A DNA stretch of 64,000 bases. It comes from Lacticigenium naphthae DSM 19658. Its GTDB lineage: Bacteria; Bacillota; Bacilli; Lactobacillales; Carnobacteriaceae_A. A model generated the notes under the pieces. That model saw only the letters and a list, made by a program, of their open reading frames with translations. It ran no database searches and was not told the DNA's origin. The stretch is from the NCBI RefSeq assembly GCF_000425865.1, contig NZ_AUEG01000003.1, positions 1 to 64,000 of the forward strand, read 5' to 3'. Shown here piece by piece: positions 1-7,732 of this stretch (position 1 is its first letter; each line of letters opens with the position of its first letter). Made by a program: the position numbers and the translations under genes.

Positions 1-1
1 G

Positions 2-283
2 GTGAAGAGGTACATCAGAACAACGTTCCAAACCCTGAATAAATACCTTGATTCAATAGAGAACTCCTGTAAATATACCTTGTCCAACGGACATTTAGAG
101 GGCATTAACAATAAGATAAAAACAGTCAAACGAAGTGGCTATGGTTACCGTAATTTCAATCATTTAAGAGCACGTATTCTTATTAGCTTTAAATTAACTG
201 AGAAAACAGATAAAGAAAGTAGACCTTTAACGTTTATAGAAGAAAAAGAAATAGAAAAGCAACGAACAATGAAAAGCGCATAA
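2..283 (+). mobile_element. ISL3-type transposase, C-terminal part (cut by window edge)
   Basis: The 93 visible residues match the C-terminus of ISL3-family DDE transposases: a run around residues 27-50 with the pattern SNGHLEGINNKIKTVKR, then GYRNFNHLRARILI, which carries the last catalytic Glu (E33) followed by the typical N-K-K/R-x-x-R segment. The frame is open to the first base, so the gene begins outside the window and the GTG at position 2 is not a real start. The basic tail (EKEIEKQR) looks complete and ends in TAA. An intrinsic hairpin starts six bases after the stop. Whether the element is intact cannot be judged from this side only. Confidence 0.85.
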
Positions 284-616
284 AAAAAGGTAGAAAACAG
301 TTCTGTTTTCTACCTCGGGAAATACTGACCAACACCATTTGACATAGAACCATATTTTACGGAAAATTCGAATCAGCGGACGTAACAATAAGAAAAAAGC
401 GCCTAATATATACAAAATCAGCCCAAATATTTCAGGAGCACCTAATAAATTTCCCAAACTTCCGACAAAATACATCAATCCAATCAAAATATCGTTTACC
501 AAAGAAATAATCGAATAGTAATTTTCAAAATAGAATTTTATTCCCCTTGTTTTAATGATTACATCTTCATCATCACTCGGCCCTACTTCATGTGGCTTTT
601 TTTCTACTTTTGGCAT
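227..616 (-). CDS. YrhK-like membrane protein, 3' end possibly altered by the adjacent IS
   Basis: The 129-residue product has a charged N-terminus followed by a YrhK-type domain (about residues 28-85): two hydrophobic segments with GSLGNLLGAP between them and an RPLIRI end. YrhK-domain proteins are short membrane proteins of unknown function. A GGGGGAG ribosome site precedes the ATG at 616. The last ~30 residues are odd: they are encoded across a perfect intrinsic-terminator hairpin (289-314) and then run antisense into the transposase gene, giving a phenylalanine/tyrosine-rich tail. The simplest reading is that insertion of the IS replaced the original 3' end and stop codon. Residues beyond about 95 are probably not native. 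Confidence 0.6.
   Translation of the reverse strand: MPKVEKKPHEVGPSDDEDVIIKTRGIKFYFENYYSIISLVNDILIGLMYFVGSLGNLLGAPEIFGLILYILGAFFLLLRPLIRIFRKIWFYVKWCWSVFPEVENRTVFYLFLCAFHCSLLFYFFFFYKR
289..314 (-). terminator. Intrinsic terminator inside the YrhK-like reading frame
   Basis: A perfect 12-bp inverted repeat (GGTAGAAAACAG / CTGTTTTCTACC, 2-nt spacer) is followed on the minus strand by seven T. It has no T-run on the plus strand, so it should stop minus-strand transcripts, before any in-frame stop codon of the gene at 227-616. Confidence 0.75.
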
Positions 617-1134
617 TTCAACTCCCCCTCATGCCTTTTTCAATTTAGCAATCTATTTTTGTGATTCTTTCACAAAAACAATGGCGTTCCACTTATTGAA
701 AACAAAATGCCCCAAAAAATTAATGTAACCCTTTTTTGAATTTAATTTTCCAAAACCAGAATGATTTTGAGCTTGAACATCATCTTAAATAGCTTTGACT
801 GAAAAAAAATTTACTAGAGAGAAGTAGTTATTAAGACAGAAATACAACTGAGAAAATAGATTAGACTATCCAGCAAATACATCTTATTTTCTTCTAATCC
901 TTGAATGATTAGCCTGCTTGCTCTTGAGTAACCGATAAGAATTACTCCATCCGTCCCTACCAAAGTTAGCCTTAAAGAGATTATTCCTGCCCCATCAATA
1001 AAAAAAACAACCCTTCACGAAAAAGAAGTCCGCTTCACTATTCATCCATATTTTTGCACGTAAGCACTATGGGTAGAGTCTTTTTCTCTAGAATAGTCTC
1101 TCACTTTTTAAAATTCATGTTGATTACGGAATTC
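617..1134. other. Gene-free interval, no assignable feature
   Basis: About 500 bp of AT-rich sequence without a frame that has a ribosome site. Only a short imperfect inverted repeat (about 893-912) stands out. It may be decayed sequence next to the insertion element, but nothing recognisable remains. Confidence 0.4.
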
Positions 1135-2412
1135 TCATTGATTTTCAAATAAATCAAACAGTATTTTCCCATCTGTTGAAGTAGGGAAGCTTAGACCTAA
1201 TGCGTGTAGAAATGTAGGACCTTCATCAACTAAACGAGCTTGTTCAATTACCATTCCAGTATTAATTGTCGGTCCACTCATCATCAAAAATGTTTCATAA
1301 TTATCTTTTGTTGGACTATATCCATGAGTGGCCTTATACAATGAATTTTTCTCTTTGACAGTTTCCATGAATGGTTTGTTGTTTTCAGGAAGAAAATAAA
1401 AACCTCGTTTGGCTTCAATTAAAAAAGTGCAATCTGGATCAGCCCCGAGAGCATTTGCTTGCTCCTGGTTATAAATGACTTCGATGCAATCTGGATACAG
1501 TTGTAAAAGCTCAAAAATCGATTGATCAGATACCTCACCATTACTATAAATGTAGCACGAGCCTTCTGCGGGCTGTGCTATAACTTTCCATTTCTTTACA
1601 TGCCCATTTTTGTCTACTTCTATCCAGCCTTCTTGTCTGAACAACACATTTAATCGGATCGCCGTGTGTGTATCGATTTGATAATGATCACCAAATATAG
1701 CTAAAATTGTTTCATCAAAAATTCCTTGTTGTTTCATTGCACGTATAATTTGTCCAAGATGCTGATCCATTCGCTGAATAGCTGCCTTGGCTTGTTTAGA
1801 ATCCACACCATGATGGTGGCGCATGTAATCTAAATCAACAAAATGTATAGCCATTAAATCGGGATTTTTAGTTTTTATCGTATCGATGATTCCCGCAGTT
1901 AAAAATTCATCTAATTCCGGTTGCATTATCCCATTTCTCAATTTTCCGAATTTTTTATCTAGTTGATATACAAAAAAAGGACTTCCTGAGTAAAGAGAGA
2001 CCATAACTTGATTTTGCCAAGAACGATTAGGAAAAATTTCCGTTAGATTATAGTCGATGGATCGACTTTTTCCAGTGACTGGCCATAAAAAGCTGGCAAC
2101 ATTCCATCCATTCTCGTGTGCGATATCAAAAATTGTTGAACTTTGAATATCTTGAGCATACCAGAACCAATCTGGTGAGCTTTTACTCGGTTGTAATTTT
2201 GTATTGTGTGTGATTCCATGCTTATGTGGATAAAGTCCCGTCAAAATAGACGTATGACACATATAGGTTAGAGAAGGATAAACCGTTTCGACATTTTTAA
2301 CTAGTGCACTTTTTTTCAATAAATAGTTAAAATTCGGTAATGTTTTTGCATAGTCTAGATCTTTCGACCCAAATGCATCTAGTGAGATCATATACAATTT
2401 TTGTTTTCCCAT
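1135..2412 (-). CDS. Type I phosphodiesterase / nucleotide pyrophosphatase (alkaline phosphatase superfamily)
   Basis: The protein opens with LYMISLDAFGSKD, the first metal-binding Asp of the alkaline phosphatase fold, followed by YPSLTYMCHTSILTGLYPHKHGI, which contains the nucleophilic Thr and the PxKHGI signature of NPP-type phosphodiesterases. Later metal ligands are visible in MAIHFVDLDYMRHHHG, LAIFGDHYQ and the KATHGYSP segment near the C-terminus. No signal peptide is seen, so it is likely cytoplasmic. The substrate is unknown. The start was set at the ATG at 2412 because GGAGG lies 5 nt upstream; an in-frame ATG at 2424 overlaps that ribosome site. It lies downstream, on the same strand, of the structured RNA at 2505-2743, which could be its leader. 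Confidence 0.85.
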   Translation of the reverse strand: MGKQKLYMISLDAFGSKDLDYAKTLPNFNYLLKKSALVKNVETVYPSLTYMCHTSILTGLYPHKHGITHNTKLQPSKSSPDWFWYAQDIQSSTIFDIAHENGWNVASFLWPVTGKSRSIDYNLTEIFPNRSWQNQVMVSLYSGSPFFVYQLDKKFGKLRNGIMQPELDEFLTAGIIDTIKTKNPDLMAIHFVDLDYMRHHHGVDSKQAKAAIQRMDQHLGQIIRAMKQQGIFDETILAIFGDHYQIDTHTAIRLNVLFRQEGWIEVDKNGHVKKWKVIAQPAEGSCYIYSNGEVSDQSIFELLQLYPDCIEVIYNQEQANALGADPDCTFLIEAKRGFYFLPENNKPFMETVKEKNSLYKATHGYSPTKDNYETFLMMSGPTINTGMVIEQARLVDEGPTFLHALGLSFPTSTDGKILFDLFENQ

Positions 2413-2504
2413 AATATCCTCCATTTTACTTTACCTTATTATCCCATAGAACCAAATAATAGATAAAGAAATATGATTTTTCATCTATTATTCTTTTGTA
2501 AAAC

Positions 2505-2568
2505 AAAAAAAACAGACCTACTTGAGACAAAAACCAGTCATACTGGCTCAATCTCAAAGTAAGTCTGT
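2505..2568 (-). terminator. Long intrinsic terminator of the structured RNA
   Basis: The minus-strand stem ACAGACTTACTTTGAGA pairs with TCTCAAGTAGGTCTGT (2512-2568), with a smaller CCAGT/ACTGG hairpin in its loop, and is followed by eight T. Confidence 0.8.
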
Positions 2569-2743
2569 TGTTTTGCAAACATCTAAAATAGATGTGACGG
2601 GATCGTTCACAGCGATCTTACGTCCTCACCAGCATCCTGCTGTGTACTAAAGTACTGTGACCTGCATAAAACTATCTTGTCCACTTGTCGTCCGAAGACG
2701 AAATGATAAAATACCATCTGAACAAGAGTCAACTCATCGCATA
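2505..2743 (-). ncRNA. Unassigned structured RNA, about 240 nt, with own promoter and terminator
   Basis: On the minus strand a promoter (2750-2777) is followed by a stretch with many strong local stems and no reading frame. CTTGTTCA/TGGACAAG (2719-2726 with 2676-2683) closes a domain holding two hairpins, one with a C(UUCG)G tetraloop (2688-2701). Then come GTAC/GTAC (2644-2655), CAGC/GCTG (2630-2642), GACG..GATCG/CGATC..CGTC (2596-2624) and ACATCTA/TAGATGT (2579-2595). It ends in a long terminator (2505-2568). I compared it from memory with RNase P RNA, tmRNA, SRP RNA, 6S RNA, T-box and the common riboswitches and found no match. It may be a stand-alone sRNA or a cis leader of the phosphodiesterase gene that follows. 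Confidence 0.6.
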
Positions 2744-2749
2744 CCAAGT

Positions 2750-2777
2750 AGTATACCATGAATTTGACAAATTACAA
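2750..2777 (-). promoter_or_regulatory. Promoter of the structured RNA
   Basis: On the minus strand TTGTAA (2772-2777), a 16-bp spacer and a consensus TATACT (2750-2755) predict transcription from about 2743. The promoter sits immediately downstream of the SGNH hydrolase stop. Confidence 0.6.
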
Positions 2778-2783
2778 TAGTTT

Positions 2784-3422
2784 TTAATTTAAGTTACAGT
2801 TGTTTAACCATTCTTGAGCAATAAAAGAGTGACCAGCTAAGGTAGGATGAACTCCATCCTCTCCAGTAAGAAATTTAAATCCGTAAGAAAGCCCGGTTTT
2901 ATTCAATAAAGCATCTAACGGAATATAATCTGTTTGGTATTCTCTCGCCATTTTTCGAACAATTTGAATGCGTGGATCAAGATCTTTGCGCCAACTTGAA
3001 CGATCTTTTGGGTAGGCTAACACAAATGGGTCGATGAGGATCACTCTAGCATCTGTTCGCTGCAAAACTTGCTTCAATAAAAAACGATAGTCCGATTCGA
3101 AATTTTCAAACTCTGCTTCTGTCCCAAAAATATCTGAATCAATGTTATGCCAGGTGTCATTGATTCCAATCAGAATAGAAACGATATCGGGTTTAAGATT
3201 CAAGCAATCTACTTCCCATCGATCGACCAAGTCTCTAATTTTGTTCCCCCCGACACCTCTATTAATAAAAGAAAAATGATAATCTGGATACTTTCTAAAT
3301 AACTCACTGCCAACTAATAAAGGGTATCCTTTTCCTAAATCTAAATCATCAGAAATATTGCGCCCAGCTTCCGTTACGCTATCACCAATAAATAAAATCC
3401 GATCATTTCTCTTTAGTTTCAT
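2784..3422 (-). CDS. SGNH/GDSL-family hydrolase
   Basis: A 212-residue esterase-like protein with all four SGNH blocks: GDS at residues 13-15 (nucleophile S15), the Gly in NRGVGGNKI, GIND at 86-89 (Asn88), and DGVH at 189-192 (Asp189/His192). No signal peptide, so it is intracellular. Such enzymes deacylate or deacetylate sugars, lipids or thioesters; the substrate cannot be told from sequence. Its start (AAGGAGAG upstream of the ATG at 3422) overlaps the end of the upstream ROK kinase by 20 bp, so the two are translationally coupled. This suggests a role in removing acyl groups from a sugar that the kinase phosphorylates. Confidence 0.85.
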   Translation of the reverse strand: MKLKRNDRILFIGDSVTEAGRNISDDLDLGKGYPLLVGSELFRKYPDYHFSFINRGVGGNKIRDLVDRWEVDCLNLKPDIVSILIGINDTWHNIDSDIFGTEAEFENFESDYRFLLKQVLQRTDARVILIDPFVLAYPKDRSSWRKDLDPRIQIVRKMAREYQTDYIPLDALLNKTGLSYGFKFLTGEDGVHPTLAGHSFIAQEWLNNCNLN

Positions 3423-4296
3423 CGACTTTCTCTCCTTTTTGCTGGAAAAAATTGTACACTGCTCCTATCAAATTCGCATCATTTCTGTACTGACACAAAG
3501 CAACTTCTGGTTTAAAAGGAGCTATTTTTACTTTCTTTATAATTTTTTCTAGATAACCATCTAACTGATCTAATAAATCAGGTTTGTTCGATACTCCACC
3601 ACCGAGCAAAATCAATTCAGGATCAAAACTATATTGTAGATTATAAATTCCTATCGCTAAAGAATTGTAAAAAGTATCTACTTCTTTCTGGGCAATTTCA
3701 TCACCTGCTTCAGCCTGTTTAAAAACTTCCTCCCCTGTTAGAGTCGTCCCTTTTTGCTTGTTATATCTTTTAGCCATCCCTACAGCAGTGCCCAATTCAC
3801 TAAAGGTTTTTGTTCCGTTGATCAGCGTGAAGCCAAACTCCCCACCAAAGAGATGCTTACCGTGTTGTACTTCTCCATTTACGATTACGGAACCGCCAAT
3901 TCCAGTACCGATAACAATGAATAGAACATTTTGTAATCCTTTAGCTGCTCCTTTCCAGACTTCAGCCAAAGCAGCGCTGTTAGCATCATTTTCGATTGCA
4001 ACAGGAGCCTCAAAAATTTCTTCTAATTCATCATAAATTGGAAATTGATGTAAAAAAGGTACGGCACTTACTCCTTCAATCACTTTTTCTTTTTGATTGA
4101 CTGCACCTGGAGAACTTATGGCAACACCTTCAATGGGATAATCTATTGCAAGCTTGTCTTTTATTTCTAAAAATTCACGTTTCATGTTGTTCCATGTTTT
4201 AGGTGTTCTGAAGTTACCTTTTTTAACTAATCTATCTTTTTCCCAAATACCAAATTTTACCGAAGTTCCTCCAATATCAAATGCTAAAATCGCCAT
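3403..4296 (-). CDS. ROK-family sugar kinase
   Basis: The protein begins AILAFDIGGTSVKFGIW, the phosphate-1 motif of the ROK/ASKHA fold. It carries AIENDANSAALAE (catalytic Asp in END), VIGTGIGGSVIVNGEVQHGKHLFGGEFG and a C-terminal LLGGGVSN adenosine motif. The Cys-rich zinc site (CxCGxxGCxE) of most ROK glucokinases and repressors is absent, as in beta-glucoside kinases and some other ROK kinases, and no HTH domain is present. It should therefore be an ATP-dependent hexose or glucoside kinase. The start is placed at the ATG at 4296 (AAGGAG 7-9 nt upstream); an ATG 21 bp earlier lacks a ribosome site. Coupled to the SGNH hydrolase. Confidence 0.85.
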   Translation of the reverse strand: MAILAFDIGGTSVKFGIWEKDRLVKKGNFRTPKTWNNMKREFLEIKDKLAIDYPIEGVAISSPGAVNQKEKVIEGVSAVPFLHQFPIYDELEEIFEAPVAIENDANSAALAEVWKGAAKGLQNVLFIVIGTGIGGSVIVNGEVQHGKHLFGGEFGFTLINGTKTFSELGTAVGMAKRYNKQKGTTLTGEEVFKQAEAGDEIAQKEVDTFYNSLAIGIYNLQYSFDPELILLGGGVSNKPDLLDQLDGYLEKIIKKVKIAPFKPEVALCQYRNDANLIGAVYNFFQQKGEKVDETKEK

Positions 4297-4343
4297 TTTT
4301 TTACTCCTTGTTTTCATAGTTTAAATAACTACATACTTTAAAC

Positions 4344-4384
4344 AAAAGAGGGTTGAGGTATGATATCCCCCTCAATCCTCTTTT
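4344..4384 (-). terminator. Intrinsic terminator of the LLM-AKR-VOC operon
   Basis: AAAAGAGG(G/A)TTGAGG stem with its complement and T-runs on both sides, lying between the VOC gene stop (4414) and the ROK start. Confidence 0.75.
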
Positions 4385-4413
4385 GACAAATAGTAATGTA
4401 TCTATAATTCGAA

Positions 4414-4806
4414 CTAGCTTTCATATATTTCTATAGGTAGAAAATCTGGATCTTGAAAAAAAGTAAATCGCTTAGATGTATAAGGATCTACACGAATTGG
4501 CTCCACATCTATATTCAGTGAGTTTAATTTAGCAATTGTAGCTTTCAAATCTTTGACTTTAAAACATAAATGCCTTAATCCAGTTGCCTCTGGGTCGGTA
4601 ACCCTTTTAGGTGGATCGATAAAAGAGAATAATTCGATAGCCTGATTTCCCACCTTCAAGTCTAACTTAAACGATTTTTTTTCTTCTCTATACACTTCAT
4701 GTATAATAGGAAAACCCAATTTGTTTACATAAAAATTTTTAGATTTTTGATAATTTGAAGCGATAATGGCAACATGATGAATTTCATCAAACAAAGCTGT
4801 TGTCAT
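4414..4806 (-). CDS. VOC-family (glyoxalase I-like) protein
   Basis: A 130-residue protein with two beta-alpha-beta-beta-beta modules of the vicinal oxygen chelate fold. The four expected metal ligands are visible: His in IHHVAI, Glu in AIELFSF, His in LRHLCFKV and Glu in LPIEIYE. It resembles the small SMU1112c/GloA2-like VOC proteins of Firmicutes, which may be lactoylglutathione-lyase-like or bind other metabolites. It starts one base after the stop of the aldo/keto reductase, so the two are cotranscribed. The pairing with an aldehyde reductase is compatible with dicarbonyl/methylglyoxal handling, but this is inference. Confidence 0.85.
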   Translation of the reverse strand: MTTALFDEIHHVAIIASNYQKSKNFYVNKLGFPIIHEVYREEKKSFKLDLKVGNQAIELFSFIDPPKRVTDPEATGLRHLCFKVKDLKATIAKLNSLNIDVEPIRVDPYTSKRFTFFQDPDFLPIEIYES

Positions 4807-4807
4807 A

Positions 4808-5800
4808 TCAACTAGCTAAAATCTTTTCGATTTTATTCAATTCAGTCTGACTAAATTGAATATTTTTTAATGCCTCGACATTATCTTCTAACTGACTGAT
4901 TTTACTTACGCCAATCAATACACTAGTCATATTTCCATCACGTAATAGCCAAGCTATAGCCATTTGTGCAAGAGACTGATTTCGTTCTTTAGCAATTTCA
5001 TTTAATTTTCTCGTTTTATCTAATTGTTTATTAACATCTTCTACAGTTAAAAATGCACTTGATTCTCTAGCTGCACGTGAATCTTCATCTACTCCACCTA
5101 AATAACGGTCTGTCAACATTCCTTGAGCTAAAGGACTATACGCTATAGCACCTTTCTGATATTTATTTAATACATCCGTCAATCCATCTTCTACCCAACG
5201 ATTATACATACTATAGCTCGGTTGATGAATAACAAAAGGTGTCTTCATGTCATTAAATAGTTTGATGATTTCCTCTGTCTGTTCCGCATTATAGTTTGAT
5301 ACACCTACATACAGGGCTTTTCCCTGACGAACAAAGAGGTCTAATGCTTGAGCGGTCTCTTCCAAATTTGTATCTGGATCTGGTCTATGATGATAAAAAA
5401 TATCAACATAATCTAACCCCATTCGATTTAAACTTTGATCAAGACTAGCGGTCAAAGATTTTTTTGAACCATAATCTCCGTAAGGGCCTTCCCACATATA
5501 AAATCCAGCTTTAGAAGAAATAATCATTTCATCACGGTAAGGCAAAAAATCTTTTTTTAGAATTTTCCCGAAGTTTTCTTCAGCACTTCCTGCAGGTGGA
5601 CCATAATTATTGGCTAAATCAAAATGAGTTATCCCCAAATCGAATGCCCGTCTAACTACTTTTTGACTTTTTTCAAATAAGTCCACGTGGCCAAAATTAT
5701 GCCACATTCCTAACGATAGTGCTGGTAATTTCAACCCGCTATTTCCCACTCGATTGTAAATCATTTTATCATAACGGTCAGTTGATGCTTGGTAAACCAT
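4808..5800 (-). CDS. gpr: Aldo/keto reductase, YghZ (L-glyceraldehyde 3-phosphate reductase) type
   Basis: A full-length AKR barrel of about 330 residues that closely follows E. coli YghZ: MVYQASTDRY start, LPALSLGMWHNFGHVD, ITHFDLANNYGPPAGSAEENFG (catalytic Asp/Tyr), IISSKAGFYMWEGPYG (Lys), VDIFYHHRPD (His), and a C-terminal SVLIGVSKISQLEDNVEAL NADPH-binding segment. YghZ reduces L-glyceraldehyde 3-phosphate and methylglyoxal with NADPH. The start is the ATG at 5800, which has AAAGGAGG upstream; the longer frame to 5827 has none. It lies 47 bp downstream of the luciferase-like gene and abuts the VOC gene, forming a three-gene operon. Confidence 0.88.
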   Translation of the reverse strand: MVYQASTDRYDKMIYNRVGNSGLKLPALSLGMWHNFGHVDLFEKSQKVVRRAFDLGITHFDLANNYGPPAGSAEENFGKILKKDFLPYRDEMIISSKAGFYMWEGPYGDYGSKKSLTASLDQSLNRMGLDYVDIFYHHRPDPDTNLEETAQALDLFVRQGKALYVGVSNYNAEQTEEIIKLFNDMKTPFVIHQPSYSMYNRWVEDGLTDVLNKYQKGAIAYSPLAQGMLTDRYLGGVDEDSRAARESSAFLTVEDVNKQLDKTRKLNEIAKERNQSLAQMAIAWLLRDGNMTSVLIGVSKISQLEDNVEALKNIQFSQTELNKIEKILAS

Positions 5801-5847
5801 TTGATTTCCTCCTTTAAGATAGTTCAAAGTTTAAGTTTTTTACTAAT

Positions 5848-6759
5848 TTAATCCATAAGTTGTCCAATAGTGATCAATCCTCGATTTGATTTCTGAGGTT
5901 CGTGGATATTCAAAATTAGCAGAAATTCATCAACTTTGTATTTTTCTTCTAGCTCTTTTAATTGATTTAATACCTCTAGTGGTGTTCCTCTCACACTTTT
6001 TTCATCAACCAACGTTTCATCTATAGATGTATCACCATATTCACTAATGTCTAAAATTTCTTCAGGGTTTGGAAGTGAAGTAGCTGCATACCACTTAAGA
6101 AAACTTGCCCATTCATCTTCCGCTTTTTCATGCGAATCCTCTACAATAACAAAACAGGTGAACAATACTAAAGAATTTTTGTTTGGATGATAGTTTTTAA
6201 AAACCGTTCGGTAATGTTTAATTATTTCTAAAACCTCTTGTGGTTGCATATGGAATGTGTAAACAAATCCAACACCTTTTTCTCCAGCAATTTGAGCACT
6301 TTCCATAGTGGAACCCATGATAAATATTTCCGGCATAAATTTTGTTTGTTTTATTTTTTTGACTTCATTTTCAAATCCAGATTTAACCAAATTTTCTTCA
6401 TTCAATTGCATCGACCAGAAAATCAAATCCTGTGGTGCTTGAGCGTACCCTAAATTAAATCGACCATCATAAACTTGACCTAAAATAGAATAGGATTCAT
6501 TTATTTTCTCTGCATCATAGAAAGGATACAATACCGCTGGAGTCCCCAATTGAATATGCCTTGTATGTTTTACCAAGTGCGACAATATAAGTTCTGGTGT
6601 TCGCCCAACCAGTAACGTATTTCTTTTTTGATCAGAAAACCAATATCTATTAAATCCATATTTTTCTGCTAATTTGGCTGTTTCAATGCGATTATCTAAC
6701 AGCTTTCTATTGGATAACCATTTTGTGTTTGGCAAATAATCTAATATACCAAATTTCAA
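5848..6759 (-). CDS. LLM-class (luciferase-like) flavin-dependent oxidoreductase
   Basis: A protein of about 303 residues with a TIM-barrel bacterial luciferase-like fold: KFGILDYLPN at the start, KLAEKYGFNRYWFSDQ, HIQLGTPAVLYPFYDAEKI, DGRFNLGYAQAPQD, EIFIMGSTMESAQIAGEKG and a C-terminal PLEVLNQLKEL helix. Such enzymes use FMNH2 or F420; with no F420 pathway expected here, FMN is likely. It resembles the MsnO8-type group. The start is TTG at 6759, preceded by AAAGGGGGAGAG; the frame continues to 6819 but without a ribosome site. It is the first gene of an operon with the aldo/keto reductase and the VOC protein. Substrate unknown. Confidence 0.8.
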   Translation of the reverse strand: MKFGILDYLPNTKWLSNRKLLDNRIETAKLAEKYGFNRYWFSDQKRNTLLVGRTPELILSHLVKHTRHIQLGTPAVLYPFYDAEKINESYSILGQVYDGRFNLGYAQAPQDLIFWSMQLNEENLVKSGFENEVKKIKQTKFMPEIFIMGSTMESAQIAGEKGVGFVYTFHMQPQEVLEIIKHYRTVFKNYHPNKNSLVLFTCFVIVEDSHEKAEDEWASFLKWYAATSLPNPEEILDISEYGDTSIDETLVDEKSVRGTPLEVLNQLKELEEKYKVDEFLLILNIHEPQKSNRGLITIGQLMD

Positions 6760-7020
6760 AATTATCTCTCCCCCTTTGCAGTAGCGATTAGTAAAACGCC
6801 TACATTTATAATTATACACTACAAAAATTAGACTTTCATTATTATTTTCTTTTAAAATACAAAATGACGTATAAACTTCTTTTTGTTTTGTTAAGTATAC
6901 TATTGATCATCTGTTTTTCCATGGATTTCTAAAAAAACTACCCATTTTACATTAAAAATAAAATAAACCATTTAGTGAGAACTTCAATGACCCTGAAATA
7001 TTTACATCCAATTATAATCA

Positions 7021-7058
7021 AAAAAGCAGTTTGGACTCTTGGGTCCAAACTGCTTTTT
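7021..7058 (-). terminator. Terminator downstream of tRNA-Leu
   Basis: AAAAAGCAGTTTGGAC / GTCCAAACTGCTTTTT, a perfect 16-bp repeat with a 6-nt loop and T-runs in both directions. Confidence 0.85.
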
Positions 7059-7070
7059 CACTATTCATTA

Positions 7071-7155
7071 TGCGGCCGAGAGGACTTGAACCTCCACGGG
7101 GATATTTCCCCACTAGCCCCTCAAGCTAGCGCGTCTACCATTCCGCCACGACCGC
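7071..7155 (-). tRNA. tRNA-Leu (anticodon GAG)
   Basis: An 85-nt class II tRNA on the minus strand. GCGGTCG pairs with CGGCCGC in the acceptor stem; the anticodon stem CTAGC/GCTAG encloses the loop TTGAGGG, giving anticodon GAG (reads CUU/CUC). The long variable arm GTGGGGAAATATCCCCGT and the T-loop GTTCAAGTC are present. The 3' CCA is not encoded. It stands alone and is followed by its own terminator. Confidence 0.95.
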
Positions 7156-7233
7156 TGATCATCACAAAATTTATTGTATCAATTCCACTTTCACTTGTAA
7201 AGCTTTTTCTGACTCTCAAAACCAGATAAAGAG

Positions 7234-7273
7234 CCTATTCCAATCAGTCATCTCGCTAACTAATTGGAATAGG
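7234..7273 (-). terminator. Inverted repeat, probable terminator after the SprT-like gene
   Basis: CCTATTCCAAT and its exact complement (7234-7244 and 7263-7273), just beyond the stop of the SprT-like gene. The following T-run on the minus strand is weak. Confidence 0.5.
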
Positions 7274-7279
7274 TCCATA

Positions 7280-7732
7280 TTATTTAATCTGCAACTTCAA
7301 TTCTCCACTACACTTTCCACAAACATATTTTTGAACATTCATTTTTCGCAGTCTCTCATAAGTCGATCCACAATCTTGACATTGATACCGGTACTTTCCC
7401 TCTCTCTTAACTAAAGACGGGACATGCCTCGAACCACCCGTTTGTATCAAAAGTTTTTTGAAGTCAACATCACGGTGTAGATAACCTTTTCCCTCCAAAT
7501 GCAAGTGATAATGACAAAGTTCATGTTTAATCACTTTAATAAGCTCATTTAATCCATATATATCATAAACGAGGGGATTGAAATCTAGATCATGTGAATG
7601 TAAATGGTATCTTCCCCCGGTTGTTCGCAAACGCTTATTAAAAAAAGCTTCATGCAAAAATTCTTTTTTAAAATAATGAATAGAAGTGAATTCGACCAAA
7701 TTTTGTAATTCTCGATCATCCATGATTTTCAT
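7280..7732 (-). CDS. SprT-like zinc metalloprotein
   Basis: A 150-residue SprT/YdcK-like protein. The metal-binding helix carries HELCH (residues 70-74), a variant of HExxH followed by YHLHLEGKG. The C-terminal part is a zinc ribbon with CQDC and CGKC pairs. SprT-like domains occur in DNA-protein crosslink proteases (Spartan), but the short bacterial forms are uncharacterised. Its start overlaps the last 17 bp of tex, which indicates coupled translation, as is common in Firmicutes. ATG codons at 7732 and 7723 are both possible starts; neither has a strong ribosome site. Confidence 0.85.
   Translation of the reverse strand: MKIMDDRELQNLVEFTSIHYFKKEFLHEAFFNKRLRTTGGRYHLHSHDLDFNPLVYDIYGLNELIKVIKHELCHYHLHLEGKGYLHRDVDFKKLLIQTGGSRHVPSLVKREGKYRYQCQDCGSTYERLRKMNVQKYVCGKCSGELKLQIK

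Noticed and set aside
2505-2743. 6S RNA, tmRNA, RNase P RNA or T-box identity for the structured RNA
   Set aside because: The ends do not pair into a 6S-like rod, no tag frame or tRNA-like domain is present, and the conserved RNase P and T-box sequences are absent.
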